A stretch of 29,064 nt of DNA from Gammaproteobacteria bacterium (GTDB lineage Bacteria > Pseudomonadota > Gammaproteobacteria > DSM-16500). Below are positions 1 to 7,120 of this stretch, piece after piece. The notes under the pieces are model-generated. The model was not told where the DNA came from and searched no databases. It saw nothing but the letters and a program-made list of their open reading frames with translations. The number at the start of each line of letters is the position of its first letter. Within the stretch, counting starts at the first letter, position 1. The stretch is taken from contig JAJONP010000013.1 in the NCBI GenBank assembly GCA_021323555.1, forward strand, positions 1 to 29,064. Direction: 5' to 3'. Position numbers and translations under genes: made by a program.

Positions 1-216
1 CCAATTAAACCGTAACAGCCAAACGCCAAAAAAAATCGTTAAAATACCGCCTGGTGTTGCAATGCCATAATAAAGCTTTCTTTCCATGGTCTTAAAACGT
101 GTTTGGCTGATTTCGTCAGTGCTTTGAGCATGATAAACAAATAGCCTCGGCAGATAAAATAGCCCACTAAACCAAGTCACCATGAAAATAAGATGAAACG
201 CTTTAACCCAAAGCAT
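1..216 (-). CDS. hemJ: HemJ, protoporphyrinogen IX oxidase (partial, cut by window edge)
   Basis: Only the N-terminal 72 codons are inside the window; the rest lies to the left. Read on the minus strand from the ATG at 216-214, the protein begins MLWVKAFHLIFMVTWFSG and continues through FYLPRLFVYHA and a second hydrophobic stretch GGILTIFFGVWLL. This is the typical start of the HemJ/UPF0093 family, including the early conserved His of the first membrane helix (KAFH). HemJ is an inner-membrane, heme-binding enzyme that oxidises protoporphyrinogen IX to protoporphyrin IX late in heme synthesis. It diverges from erpA across a spacer of about 85 bp. No frameshift is seen in the visible part. The call rests on recognition of the N-terminus only. 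Confidence 0.88.
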   Translation of the reverse strand, partial: MLWVKAFHLIFMVTWFSGLFYLPRLFVYHAQSTDEISQTRFKTMERKLYYGIATPGGILTIFFGVWLLRFNW

Positions 217-247
217 CCGGAAATTCCCTATTAATAGAGCAATTGTG

Positions 248-253
248 TATAAT
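248..253 (+). promoter_or_regulatory. Putative -10 box for erpA
   Basis: A perfect TATAAT lies about 50 bp ahead of the erpA start in the hemJ-erpA divergent spacer. I see no good -35 at the expected distance, so this is a weak prediction. Confidence 0.35.
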
Positions 254-301
254 ACCACTTTAATTTATCAATACATAAAAATTTAGAGGGTGGGTATCAG
301 G

Positions 302-655
302 ATGAGCGAGCCATTAATTTTTACCGACAATGCAGCCGCTAAAGTGTGGGAATTGATTCAAGAAGAAAATAATTTTAATTTAAAATTACGCGTCTATGTG
401 ACAGGTGGCGGCTGTTCGGGATTTCAATATGGCTTTAAATTTGATGAAGTCATTGAGACGGGTGATACAGTTATTGAGAAAAAAATAGCTGGTGATGCTG
501 CCATAGTTCAACTGCTCGTTGATCCCATCAGTTTTCAGTATCTAGCTGGCTCTAAAATTGATTATCAAGCAGAAAAAGATCTTGAGCCGGCATTTATCAT
601 CCATAATCCGAATGCAAAAACTACTTGTGGTTGTGGGTCATCATTTTCTGCATAA
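302..655 (+). CDS. erpA: ErpA, A-type iron-sulfur cluster carrier/insertion protein
   Basis: A 117-aa A-type carrier that receives Fe-S clusters from a scaffold and delivers them to client enzymes. The three cluster-ligating cysteines are present as [11 protein letters not shown] (Cys38) and TTCGCGSSF (Cys109, Cys111). The stretch around [17 protein letters not shown] is very close to E. coli ErpA, which separates it from the IscA/SufA-like protein at 5129-5467. A GTG at 290 would add four residues (MGIR), but the ATG at 302 matches the family start and has an AGAGGG stretch 11 bp upstream. Compared with E. coli ErpA there is a short insertion near residues 62-70. It stands alone, away from the suf cluster, as is usual for erpA. 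Client enzymes encoded nearby include MiaB and HemW. Confidence 0.93.
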   Translation: MSEPLIFTDNAAAKVWELIQEENNFNLKLRVYVTGGGCSGFQYGFKFDEVIETGDTVIEKKIAGDAAIVQLLVDPISFQYLAGSKIDYQAEKDLEPAFIIHNPNAKTTCGCGSSFSA

Positions 656-719
656 GTTTTTTTGGAACATAAAATAAAATAACGTTACACTTGTTGAATA
701 TTATTAGGGAGCAAACACC

Positions 720-1151
720 ATGATCATGGATGGCGTAGATTTTCACACTGAACTCGCGATTGTTTTTCGTATCTTTATTGCTTTTTTACTAGGCGCATTG
801 ATTGGCTGGGAAAGAGAACGGCACGGCGTCTCTGCAGGTAGCCGCACATACGGGGCTATCTGTTTAGGCGCTTGCGCGTTTACGGTGGTTTCGTTAAGTA
901 TTGTTGGAGCTGACCCATCCCGTGTTGCGGCACAAGTCGCGACAGGTATTGGCTTTCTCGGAGGTGGCGTTATTTTTCGGCAAGATAAATATATCAATGG
1001 CCTCACCACTGCGGGTATTGGCCTCGCTGTCGCCTGCGGTATGTATATGATTAGTATTACAACGTCAGCGCTTCTTTTTCTGTTGCTCTATCTTCCGCGA
1101 TTTTCCTGGTGGAAAAAAATCTCAACCAAGAATATCAGTCGATTGGATTAA
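720..1151 (+). CDS. MgtC/SapB family inner-membrane protein
   Basis: A 143-aa hydrophobic protein with four to five predicted membrane segments. It carries the family core: FLLGALIGWERE near residues 22-33, then GSRTYGAICLGAC, and later ATGIGFLGGGVIFRQD followed by GLTTAGIGLAVACGMYMI. These are the hallmarks of MgtC/SapB proteins, whose best known member supports growth at low Mg2+ and inside macrophages. Length fits the short SapB-like class without the cytosolic C-terminal ACT-like domain of Salmonella MgtC. GGGAG sits about 7 bp ahead of the ATG at 720; a second ATG at 726 is possible. Its last codons overlap the grxD-like remnant (1141-1199), so the extreme C-terminus may have been changed by whatever happened at that junction. 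The transported ion or true function is not shown by the sequence. Confidence 0.85.
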   Translation: MIMDGVDFHTELAIVFRIFIAFLLGALIGWERERHGVSAGSRTYGAICLGACAFTVVSLSIVGADPSRVAAQVATGIGFLGGGVIFRQDKYINGLTTAGIGLAVACGMYMISITTSALLFLLLYLPRFSWWKKISTKNISRLD

Positions 1152-1199
1152 AGCCTGTAGCTCACCGCTTTCATATATTTCTAACATACTATCGCGGGG
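1141..1199 (-). pseudogene. Remnant of a second grxD 3' end
   Basis: On the minus strand this stretch reads DSMLEIYESGELQALIQS. It matches the C-terminus of the intact grxD at 4224-4544 (DIMSEMYESGELQVLIDQS). At DNA level the best part (about 1160-1194) differs from 4259-4293 at only a few positions, and the similarity fades on both sides. Several changes are synonymous or conservative, as expected of a diverged coding copy. Its frame closes at a TGA soon after. It has the same orientation as grxD and overlaps the last bases of the mgtC-like gene. It marks the far border of the toxin-rich block 1200-4223. Confidence 0.75.
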
Positions 1200-1262
1200 G
1201 TCAATTAACGATTGGTTTTTCCTTATTGGAAATTAAAATTTAGAATATAAATTTTAGAGTCG

Positions 1263-1637
1263 TTAAAACAAACTTAACCCGCAGTATTTAACAAAGTGTC
1301 TAAAATCTGTGTCCCGCGTAATAAGTGGAACTTGATGATCAATGCAACTCTGAGCAATAAGAGTATCTGCCAAACGTGCTTTTAACTTTTTAGAGATTAA
1401 TTTAGAACGATTAATTCCAGCTCTTTGCCAATAGTTTTTGGTGATTTCTAAAAGAGGAAGCTCTTCTATTTTATCAATGAACTTTTTCGGTAAAAGCGGA
1501 TCGCTTATTATTTCAACTAAAACAGTGGGAGGTAAAACTAATAAATGATGAATAAATACTTCATCGAGTTTATCTGTTTGAGGATTATTTTTACCTTGAA
1601 AATAATCTATTAAAACCGAAGTGTCTGCTGCAATCAT
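1263..1637 (-). CDS. PIN-domain toxin, VapC-like
   Basis: A 124-aa PIN-domain protein, expected to be a Mg2+-dependent endoribonuclease that inhibits translation by cutting RNA. The acidic active-site residues are all visible: Asp5 in AADTSVLID, Glu42 in VLVEI, Asp91 in ARLADTLIA, and Asp109/Asp111 in TRDTDFRHF. Length is typical of VapC. It follows its antitoxin gene with a two-base gap, so the two are surely co-transcribed. Start ATG at 1637. The gene appears intact. The target RNA (initiator tRNA, other tRNAs or rRNA) cannot be read from the sequence. Confidence 0.88.
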   Translation of the reverse strand: MIAADTSVLIDYFQGKNNPQTDKLDEVFIHHLLVLPPTVLVEIISDPLLPKKFIDKIEELPLLEITKNYWQRAGINRSKLISKKLKARLADTLIAQSCIDHQVPLITRDTDFRHFVKYCGLSLF

Positions 1638-1639
1638 TT

Positions 1640-1849
1640 TTATCTATCTTTTCTTAGGTCTTTTAAATTGATAGAAAACTTCACCTTACCACGCATTTTA
1701 TGTAATGCTTCATAAGCATTAGCGCGAGCAAGTTGGCTTAAAGCTATTTTTAAAGTCTCAGTGATACCTTTTTTCGTTGAGGCTTGCGCCTGATGTAACA
1801 AATTAACTGGGATATATGCTGTTATTTTTTGGGTTTGTTCATGTACCAT
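1640..1849 (-). CDS. VapB-like antitoxin (DUF2191/VapB type)
   Basis: A 69-aa protein directly upstream of the PIN toxin. The N-terminal half (KITAYIPVNLLHQAQASTKKGITETLKIAL) looks like a ribbon-helix-helix fold: one beta strand and two helices, used for dimeric DNA binding. The basic C-terminus (HKMRGKVKFSINLKDLRKDR) is where such antitoxins usually wrap around the toxin, and the MRGK.KFS.NL.DLR pattern is common in VapB antitoxins of PIN toxins. AAGGAG stands about 8 bp before the ATG. A promoter with paired palindromes lies just upstream, fitting autoregulation by the antitoxin-toxin complex. Confidence 0.82.
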   Translation of the reverse strand: MVHEQTQKITAYIPVNLLHQAQASTKKGITETLKIALSQLARANAYEALHKMRGKVKFSINLKDLRKDR

Positions 1850-1861
1850 ATCTTATCTCCT

Positions 1862-1898
1862 TTACGTAAAGCGTACCGTATTGACTTACGTAAATCAA
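1862..1898 (-). promoter_or_regulatory. Promoter and operator of the VapBC-like operon
   Basis: On the minus strand TTGATT (1898-1893) and TACGCT (1875-1870) are separated by exactly 17 bp, about 20 bp ahead of the antitoxin start. Two identical 8-bp palindromes, TTACGTAA at 1862-1869 and 1886-1893, are centred 24 bp apart. One overlaps the -35 and the other lies just past the -10. This is a convincing arrangement for a ribbon-helix-helix repressor. Confidence 0.6.
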
Positions 1899-2067
1899 GA
1901 TTGATTTTATTTTTTTGTGCATTAAAACGCGGCAGCTTATAAGTTTCCATTTAATACATTAATAAATATAGATAAATTAAGATACTGGTAAACCGAACCA
2001 AGGGGGTTTATTTTTTATAGAGCTCAAGCATTTATAGGTCTTAATAAAAACCAAAATAATTCTAAAG

Positions 2068-2334
2068 CTATTTATTTACTAGTTCCCTTATCAATACAGG
2101 ATCATTTTGAATACATTTCAAATAAGCACGGCTAATACTATCAGGGTCACGCCGGCTTTGTTCCCATTTACGCAGTGTCTCAATGTGAATATGGTAAACA
2201 GCGGAAAATTCACGTTGCGATAGCTTTAATTTTTTACGCAGCTTCCCCACATCCGGGGAAGTTTGAAGTGTCACTAAGCCTTTCTTTTTAGCTTCTTTCA
2301 AGGCGCTCATTAAATCTTTACCTAATTTGCTCAT
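2068..2334 (-). CDS. HigA-like antitoxin (HTH, XRE/Xre-type)
   Basis: An 88-aa protein with a helix-turn-helix in its second half: VGKLRKKLKLSQREFSAVYHIHIETLRKWEQSRRDPDSISRAYLKCI. The LSQREFA...L..WE.GRR.P pattern is typical of HigA/MqsA-like transcriptional antitoxins. It follows the RelE-type toxin gene with a five-base gap; this toxin-first order is characteristic of HigBA systems. It probably neutralises the toxin and represses the shared promoter. Start ATG at 2334; no disruption seen. Confidence 0.85.
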   Translation of the reverse strand: MSKLGKDLMSALKEAKKKGLVTLQTSPDVGKLRKKLKLSQREFSAVYHIHIETLRKWEQSRRDPDSISRAYLKCIQNDPVLIRELVNK

Positions 2335-2339
2335 GGTAG

Positions 2340-2660
2340 TTACTCCAATAATTCTTTAATCAGTCTGCGTAATTCTTCTTTCTCACCCGCATCAATATTT
2401 TCCTGATCAGATTTCTTAAACATCGTTATTAATAAAACAAGTTGTTCACCATTAAAGTAGTAAAGCACCCTAAGTCCATCCCGTTTACCGCTTCCTTTTC
2501 CTGTCTTCCAGCGTATCTTTCTAATACCACTGGTATCTTTGATAATTGCTCCCTGCTCAGGGTTGAGAGCCAAAGTATCAATTAGCTCTTGAAGCGCTTC
2601 CAGTGTCATAGCTTTTTTGGCTAAACGCATAAATCGCGGTGTTGCTTTAACCTCTATCAT
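2340..2660 (-). CDS. RelE/HigB-family toxin
   Basis: A 106-aa protein of the RelE/ParE superfamily, first gene of a toxin-first pair. Supporting features are the alternating helix/strand pattern, the conserved stretch GIRKIRWKTGKGSGKRDGLRVLYYFNGEQLVLLITMFKKSDQENI, and a Lys/Glu-rich C-terminal helix (EKEELRRLIKELL). The KR.GLRV.YY......L...F.K.....L pattern is that of the HigB-2/RelE type of ribosome-dependent mRNA interferase. The usual weak C-terminal signature is retained, so the protein is likely active. Start ATG at 2660. A promoter with a palindrome lies immediately upstream. Confidence 0.85.
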   Translation of the reverse strand: MIEVKATPRFMRLAKKAMTLEALQELIDTLALNPEQGAIIKDTSGIRKIRWKTGKGSGKRDGLRVLYYFNGEQLVLLITMFKKSDQENIDAGEKEELRRLIKELLE

Positions 2661-2678
2661 GATACATTCCTTTTGTTA

Positions 2679-2706
2679 ATTATAGCACATGGTACCAGTA
2701 GTGCAA
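2679..2706 (-). promoter_or_regulatory. Promoter and operator of the HigBA-like operon
   Basis: On the minus strand TATAAT (2684-2679) has TTGCAC 16 bp upstream (2706-2701). The perfect 8-bp palindrome TGGTACCA (2690-2697) sits in the spacer, inside a wider GCAC...GTGC inverted pair. Position and symmetry suit binding by the HTH antitoxin. Confidence 0.55.
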
Positions 2707-2826
2707 TGTCCTATATACTTGAATTTTTCGGGTTCTTTTTAATGAGTTAAGAAAGCTTTCTTACGCAGGCTAAGATGAATGGAGAAAAAATAAAGCTAAA
2801 TTTGTAATGCAGGTACTGAAATAATA

Positions 2827-4116
2827 TTACTTTTTTTGATGAATACCAACAATATCCTCGGGACGAAGTTGATAACGTATGATATTGCCTTCATGCAGTC
2901 CTTGAACTTCACGTCCAACATAGTCAACCACTTGAGGGCGGTCTTCATCGGAAATACCTGCTGCAATAGCCATAGTTTTAACCTTATCTGGTAAAAATGC
3001 CTTCCATTCCAGTACGCTGCAACGAACAGCCTGGCGTACAAAATCACGGTAAACCAAGGCTACTTTTTCAGGTATTTTGGCTGCAGCACGAAATAGATGG
3101 TAATTTTCAGCCGAGCTCACATAAGCGTCTATATAAACTTTACGCAATAGTGAAATATTGTTTAGCTCATAAATGCCAATCAGCCCATCAATATATTCAC
3201 TGTCATTAAGATTAACAAATGACAACGGCGCAAGATCAGCCTTCAATAATGGAATATTGGACACAATGCGCGAAGTACGCTTGTTAACGTCGTCGAAAGC
3301 TTGCAAATAGGGGATATGAACAAGCAGAAAAAAAGATTGTTCAAAAGGATCTGTGATTGCTGCGGCTTTCTGAACCACAATATCAAATTCCTCTTCAATC
3401 GTAAAATGATCATCCAGTGGCCGATAGCTCGAATGCGTGATACCGACTGGCATTCTTCTTAGCCGTCCCACCATAGCAGGATCTGCTAAAAGACTATTGG
3501 CCAGCAAAGCATGTATATTACATATATCCTGCCGAGTGAGTGCAATGTCAGCAAGGTTATCGACAATGTACTGGATCGCTTCCTTGTGGTTAAGAATCAT
3601 GACTGCTTCCATGCGTTCTTTACCAGAAGCTTCTTGACCTAAAAAGATTAATCTTTCTGTTTCGAGAAGAGTGTAAGTATTACCTTCCAGACGTGATGAT
3701 GCCCAGGATAAATCCACGAGTAGTCTTTCAAGAATGCGGCGTGCATAGGTTCCTGCAGGAAATAACCGAGGGTCTGGTTGGCCTGCTTCGCGCAACTGCT
3801 TTCGTTCAGCCGCACTCAGGTAAAATGTTTTGTTTGGAATATAGTGGTCGAGAAATTCTTTGTTATAATGAACTGGCTTGCGGCGGACATAAGGTATTTT
3901 CAAATAAGCACGAACCACTGCTATACCAGTGAGGTGATAACCTGTGGCACGACCCTTGCCTGTCCTCTCGAGCTTGCCTTCGTCTACAAGCTTTCTCAGA
4001 GCCCGCCAAATCGTTGGAGCGCTTATATTATATGGGATGTGGCGCTGAATACTGTCTTTGCCCACGCCTGGATGTGCTGCAATGTAATCCAGTATAGCTT
4101 GGTCAATAGGCGTCAT
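2827..4116 (-). CDS. Fic-family protein with N-terminal HTH and variant Fic motif
   Basis: A 429-aa protein from the ATG at 4116, which has AGGA about 9 bp upstream; an ATG at 4134 would add six residues but lacks a clear SD. Residues 1-70 form a winged-helix-like DNA-binding region (ILDYIAAHPGVGKDSI...ISAPTIWRALRKLVDEGKL). Residues around 140-146 (SSRLEGN) match the class II Fic inhibitory motif (S/T)xxxE(G/N). The Fic core is LQAFDDVNKRTSR (about 271-283). Against the canonical HPFxDGNGRxxR, the catalytic His is Gln272 and GNG is VNK, while Asp276, Asn278, Arg280 and Arg283 are kept. His267 lies five residues upstream. Classical AMP transfer is therefore doubtful, and regulation or another activity is possible. 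It is the last cargo gene before grxD and is probably self-regulated through the repeats ahead of it. Confidence 0.85.
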   Translation of the reverse strand: MTPIDQAILDYIAAHPGVGKDSIQRHIPYNISAPTIWRALRKLVDEGKLERTGKGRATGYHLTGIAVVRAYLKIPYVRRKPVHYNKEFLDHYIPNKTFYLSAAERKQLREAGQPDPRLFPAGTYARRILERLLVDLSWASSRLEGNTYTLLETERLIFLGQEASGKERMEAVMILNHKEAIQYIVDNLADIALTRQDICNIHALLANSLLADPAMVGRLRRMPVGITHSSYRPLDDHFTIEEEFDIVVQKAAAITDPFEQSFFLLVHIPYLQAFDDVNKRTSRIVSNIPLLKADLAPLSFVNLNDSEYIDGLIGIYELNNISLLRKVYIDAYVSSAENYHLFRAAAKIPEKVALVYRDFVRQAVRCSVLEWKAFLPDKVKTMAIAAGISDEDRPQVVDYVGREVQGLHEGNIIRYQLRPEDIVGIHQKK

Positions 4117-4211
4117 GAAACGATTTCCTGTCATTATGAAATGATTATCCCTATGTTATATAGGATATTTTTATAAATTTCAATTTATCGTTTCACTGAT
4201 TTTGAAATGAT
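4116..4211 (-). promoter_or_regulatory. Promoter of the fic-like gene with four TGAAAYGAT repeats
   Basis: On the minus strand TTGAAA (4183-4178) and TATAAC (4160-4155) are spaced by 17 bp. Four copies of TGAAAYGAT bracket this promoter. Two are in the same direction, at 4116-4124 and 4137-4145, 21 bp apart. One is inverted at 4187-4195 and one direct at 4203-4211, forming an inverted pair with a 7-bp gap. A DNA-binding protein acting here, plausibly the HTH domain of the Fic protein, would control transcription. Confidence 0.55.
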
Positions 4212-4223
4212 TAAGCTAGCTGA

Positions 4224-4544
4224 CTATGTTGCTCTGGATTGATCAATTAAAACTTGCAGCTCACCGCTTTCATACATTTCTGACATGATATCGCTGCCCC
4301 CGATAAATTCGCTTTTTACATATAGCTGTGGGATAGTTGGCCAATTAGAAAATTCTTTAATCGCCTGGCGAATTTCAGGATCTTCAAGCACATTGACTGT
4401 CAAAAAATCATTAACACCACAGGCTTTTAATAATTTCACCGCCTGGCCTGAAAAGCCGCATTGTGGAAACTGTGCAGTGCCTTTCATGTAAAGGACTATT
4501 GCATTAGTTGTAATCTGTTGTTTAATCTTCTCGTGTATTGTCAT
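4224..4544 (-). CDS. grxD: GrxD, monothiol CGFS glutaredoxin
   Basis: A 106-aa monothiol glutaredoxin (Grx4 type). It has the CGFS active site at Cys29 (FPQCGFSGQ), the WPTIPQLYV cis-Pro segment and the FIGGSDIMSEM glutathione-binding region. Such proteins hold and pass on [2Fe-2S] clusters rather than reduce disulfides. It is the last gene of the minus-strand suf cluster, 40 bp after sufT, which agrees with a role in cluster delivery. The C-terminal 60 bp is partly duplicated at 1141-1199. Some residues after the family core (DQSRAT) may have been introduced at this junction. Confidence 0.93.
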   Translation of the reverse strand: MTIHEKIKQQITTNAIVLYMKGTAQFPQCGFSGQAVKLLKACGVNDFLTVNVLEDPEIRQAIKEFSNWPTIPQLYVKSEFIGGSDIMSEMYESGELQVLIDQSRAT

Positions 4545-4584
4545 GGTTTATCTCCTCATCATTGACTGTTCTATAAAAAATATA

Positions 4585-5121
4585 TTAAAGCATCCCCAGT
4601 TGTAATTTAGCGACATCACTCATCATATTACGATTCCAGGGTGGGTCAAAAACCAAATCAATTTTCACTTCATTGACCTCTTTGATACTACGAATTTTTT
4701 GTTCTATATCAGCCACCAGTACAGGGCCCATTCCGCAGCCCGCAGCCGTCAATGTCATCGTAACAGCTACTAAATAACCATTTTCTTGCGATGTCACAGC
4801 ACACTCGTAGATCAACCCTAAATCGACAACATTCACAGGAATTTCGGGATCAAAACAATTTTTCATGACTGCCCAGACTTTATCTTCTACCGTGCCCTCC
4901 AATGCATTCGCATCAGACTCTTCTAAAATAACCATTCCAAGCGCATCTCCATCTTTTCCAGCGACACGGGCTAAATTACCATTCACATAAATGGTATACG
5001 AATTACCAAGCGCTTGAGTAATCATCACTAATGACCCTTTTTGAATGGTCACTTTAATCCCGGATGGAATTAAAAAAGCATCACACTCGCGTAGCACTTC
5101 TATGGTATCTTTCTTTAGCAT
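4585..5121 (-). CDS. sufT: SufT, MIP18/DUF59 Fe-S assembly factor
   Basis: A 178-aa protein. Its C-terminal half is a MIP18/DUF59 domain: VEDKVWAVMKNCFDPEIPVNVVDLGLIYE, then VTMTLTAAGCGMGPVLVADIEQKI and VDLVFDPPWNRNMMSDVAK (the last with I in place of the first V). The conserved Cys of the TAAGCGMG motif and the DPPW.....S motif are present. The N-terminal 75 residues are the SufT-specific extension. SufT helps mature Fe-S proteins under high demand. It lies between the A-type carrier and grxD with short gaps and the same strand as sufBCDSU, so it belongs to the operon. Confidence 0.9.
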   Translation of the reverse strand: MLKKDTIEVLRECDAFLIPSGIKVTIQKGSLVMITQALGNSYTIYVNGNLARVAGKDGDALGMVILEESDANALEGTVEDKVWAVMKNCFDPEIPVNVVDLGLIYECAVTSQENGYLVAVTMTLTAAGCGMGPVLVADIEQKIRSIKEVNEVKIDLVFDPPWNRNMMSDVAKLQLGML

Positions 5122-5128
5122 CTGTCAA

Positions 5129-5467
5129 TTACTCAACTGTAAAACTTTCGCCGCAACCGCATCGATTTTTTTCATTAGGATTGATAAAAACCAGTTTTTT
5201 TTGTTTTAATCCCATGTGTTGGTCAACAACAGAATCCATCACTAATCCTTTTATCAGTGTCCCGCAGGCAGGATCAATATAAATAGATAAGTCTTGTTGC
5301 GCCATAAAATGTAAGTCCGTAGCCACAGGTTCATCAATCAACGCCGGCACATACGTATAACCAGAACACCCTGTTTTTTTAATGGATAAACGAAATCCTA
5401 TCCCATGACCACGCTTTTTCAAGCTATTTTTAATATGCTCAACTGCTGCATCTGTTAATGTAATCAT
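5129..5467 (-). CDS. IscA/SufA-type iron-sulfur carrier
   Basis: A 112-aa A-type carrier with Cys34 (KTGCSGYTY) and the C-terminal pair Cys103/Cys105 (NRCGCGESF). KTGCSGY rather than GGGCSGF places it with SufA/IscA and not ErpA. It starts four bases after the sufU stop, inside the operon, where it would take clusters from SufBCD or SufU and pass them on. There is one additional Cys at 68 (DPACGT). Whether to name it sufA or iscA is not settled by the sequence. Confidence 0.9.
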   Translation of the reverse strand: MITLTDAAVEHIKNSLKKRGHGIGFRLSIKKTGCSGYTYVPALIDEPVATDLHFMAQQDLSIYIDPACGTLIKGLVMDSVVDQHMGLKQKKLVFINPNEKNRCGCGESFTVE

Positions 5468-5471
5468 GTCA

Positions 5472-5912
5472 TTATTCTCTTTCTGCTGTTTCTAAAACTG
5501 CTTTTAATGTATGCCAAGCCAATGTCGCACATTTTACTCTAATGGGAAATGCTCGCACACCGCTTAATATGGCTAACTTTCCTAGTTTTTCTTGTACGGT
5601 ATCAGAAGGCTCTTCCTCTGTGATCGATTGATGAAATGCTGAAAGTATTTCATTCGCTTCAGCCACAGATTTACCTTTGATACTTTCGGTCATCAGCGAT
5701 GCAGATGCCATTGAAATCGCACAACCCGTACCTTCAAAAGTAACATCCTGAATGACATTATTTTGCTTATCGACATGCAAAATAATTTTATCGCCACACA
5801 GAGGATTAAACCCTTCATGATGATAATTCGCATTCAGTAATGCACCAAAATTACGTGGGTGTCGACCGTGATCAATAATAATTTCCTGATACAATTCGCG
5901 TAACTCAGACAT
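5472..5912 (-). CDS. sufU: SufU, NifU-like sulfur acceptor/scaffold
   Basis: A 146-aa IscU-fold protein of the SufU type. It has YQEIIIDHGRHPRNFG at the N-terminus and the zinc/cluster ligands Cys39 and Asp41 (PLCGDKI), Cys64 (GTGCAISMAS) and Cys128 (RVKCATLAWHTL). SufU accepts persulfide sulfur from SufS and passes it to SufBCD. Its start overlaps the sufS stop by one base (TAATG). Its presence explains the absence of a SufE gene in the cluster. Confidence 0.92.
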   Translation of the reverse strand: MSELRELYQEIIIDHGRHPRNFGALLNANYHHEGFNPLCGDKIILHVDKQNNVIQDVTFEGTGCAISMASASLMTESIKGKSVAEANEILSAFHQSITEEEPSDTVQEKLGKLAILSGVRAFPIRVKCATLAWHTLKAVLETAERE

Positions 5913-7120
5913 TACCGAAATACCTCTTGTACTTTTAGAAGAGCTTTTATCAATTTATCTATATCTTCCTCCGAATTATATAACCCCAATGACACACGCG
6001 CGACTGCTGGCAACTGGTATCTTTCCATCAATGGCATGGCACAATGATGCCCTGCACGAATCGCGATCCCCTCATGATCTAATACAGTCGCTATATCATG
6101 CGGATGAATGTCTTTTAATATGAATGACAATACACCTATTTTATTTTTTGCAGTTCCTACTATTTTTAATCCAGGTAAGGTAATTAATCTTTCTGTCGCA
6201 TACGCTAATAATTCTTGTTCTTGTTGCATAATGGTTTTCATGCCAATTTTTTCTAAATAATCGAGCGCATGATAAAATCCAACAACGCCTGAGATAGGCG
6301 GCGTACCTGCCTCAAATTTATGAGGTAATGGACTGTAGGTCGTTTTCTCAAACGAGACTTGTTCAATCATCGAACCTCCGCCTTGATAAGGCGGCATTTC
6401 TTGAAGTAATTTCGTCTTGCCATACAGCACACCCACGCCTGTTGGCCCATAGGCTTTATGCGCTGAGAATGTATAAAAATCACAGTCTAATGCTTGCATA
6501 TCGATAGGCATATGCGGAAATGCTTGCGCACCATCCACTAATACAGGTACTTTCTGTGCATGCGCTATTTCAATGATTTCTTTTAATGGATTGACTGTGC
6601 CTAAGACATTCGAAACATGCGTCACAGCTACCATTTTAGTGTGGGATGAAAATAGTTTTTTATAGGCATCTAAATCAAGCTCACCTCCATCTGAAATGGG
6701 TACGATTTTTAATTGAATGCCGATTTGTTCTTGCAATAACTGCCATGGCACAATATTGGAATGATGTTCCATGACGCTTAAAATAACTTCATCACCTGCT
6801 TTAAAACAGGCACGCCCATAGCTTTGAGCCACTAAATTAATACTGTCTGTCGTTCCGCGCGTAAAAATAATTTCGTGCGTATGTGCTGCATGAATAAATG
6901 TTTGTATTTTTTTTCGGGTTTTTTCATAAAGAGCCGTTGCACGTTCACTGAGTTCATAAGCACCGCGATGGACATTCGCATGATTATTTTGGTAATAATG
7001 AGCAATAGCATCAATCACGCAATTTGGTTTTTGACTGCTAGAACCACTATCCAAGTATACCAATGGCTTGCCATGCACTAATTGACTTAATGCTGGAAAA
7101 TCTTTTTTATGGAGTTGCAT
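5912..7120 (-). CDS. sufS: SufS cysteine desulfurase
   Basis: A 402-aa PLP-dependent group II cysteine desulfurase that removes sulfur from L-cysteine to form an enzyme persulfide. The PLP lysine is Lys222 (FSAHKAYGPTGVG), the catalytic cysteine is Cys360 (AIRAGHHCAMPLM), and the cofactor-binding His and Asp are in SVMEHHSNIVPW and VDGAQAFPH. RAGHHCAQP-like sequence is typical of SufS. The ATG at 7120 lies inside the end of sufD (14-bp overlap), indicating translational coupling; sufU follows with a one-base overlap. Full length, no damage. Confidence 0.95.
   Translation of the reverse strand: MQLHKKDFPALSQLVHGKPLVYLDSGSSSQKPNCVIDAIAHYYQNNHANVHRGAYELSERATALYEKTRKKIQTFIHAAHTHEIIFTRGTTDSINLVAQSYGRACFKAGDEVILSVMEHHSNIVPWQLLQEQIGIQLKIVPISDGGELDLDAYKKLFSSHTKMVAVTHVSNVLGTVNPLKEIIEIAHAQKVPVLVDGAQAFPHMPIDMQALDCDFYTFSAHKAYGPTGVGVLYGKTKLLQEMPPYQGGGSMIEQVSFEKTTYSPLPHKFEAGTPPISGVVGFYHALDYLEKIGMKTIMQQEQELLAYATERLITLPGLKIVGTAKNKIGVLSFILKDIHPHDIATVLDHEGIAIRAGHHCAMPLMERYQLPAVARVSLGLYNSEEDIDKLIKALLKVQEVFR

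Noticed and set aside
743..1009. 88-codon minus-strand frame inside the mgtC-like gene
   Set aside because: It is a shadow of a clear MgtC/SapB membrane protein.
3778..4176. 132-codon open frame on the plus strand across the fic 5' end
   Set aside because: It is antisense to a well supported Fic-family gene and shows no family features or ribosome site.
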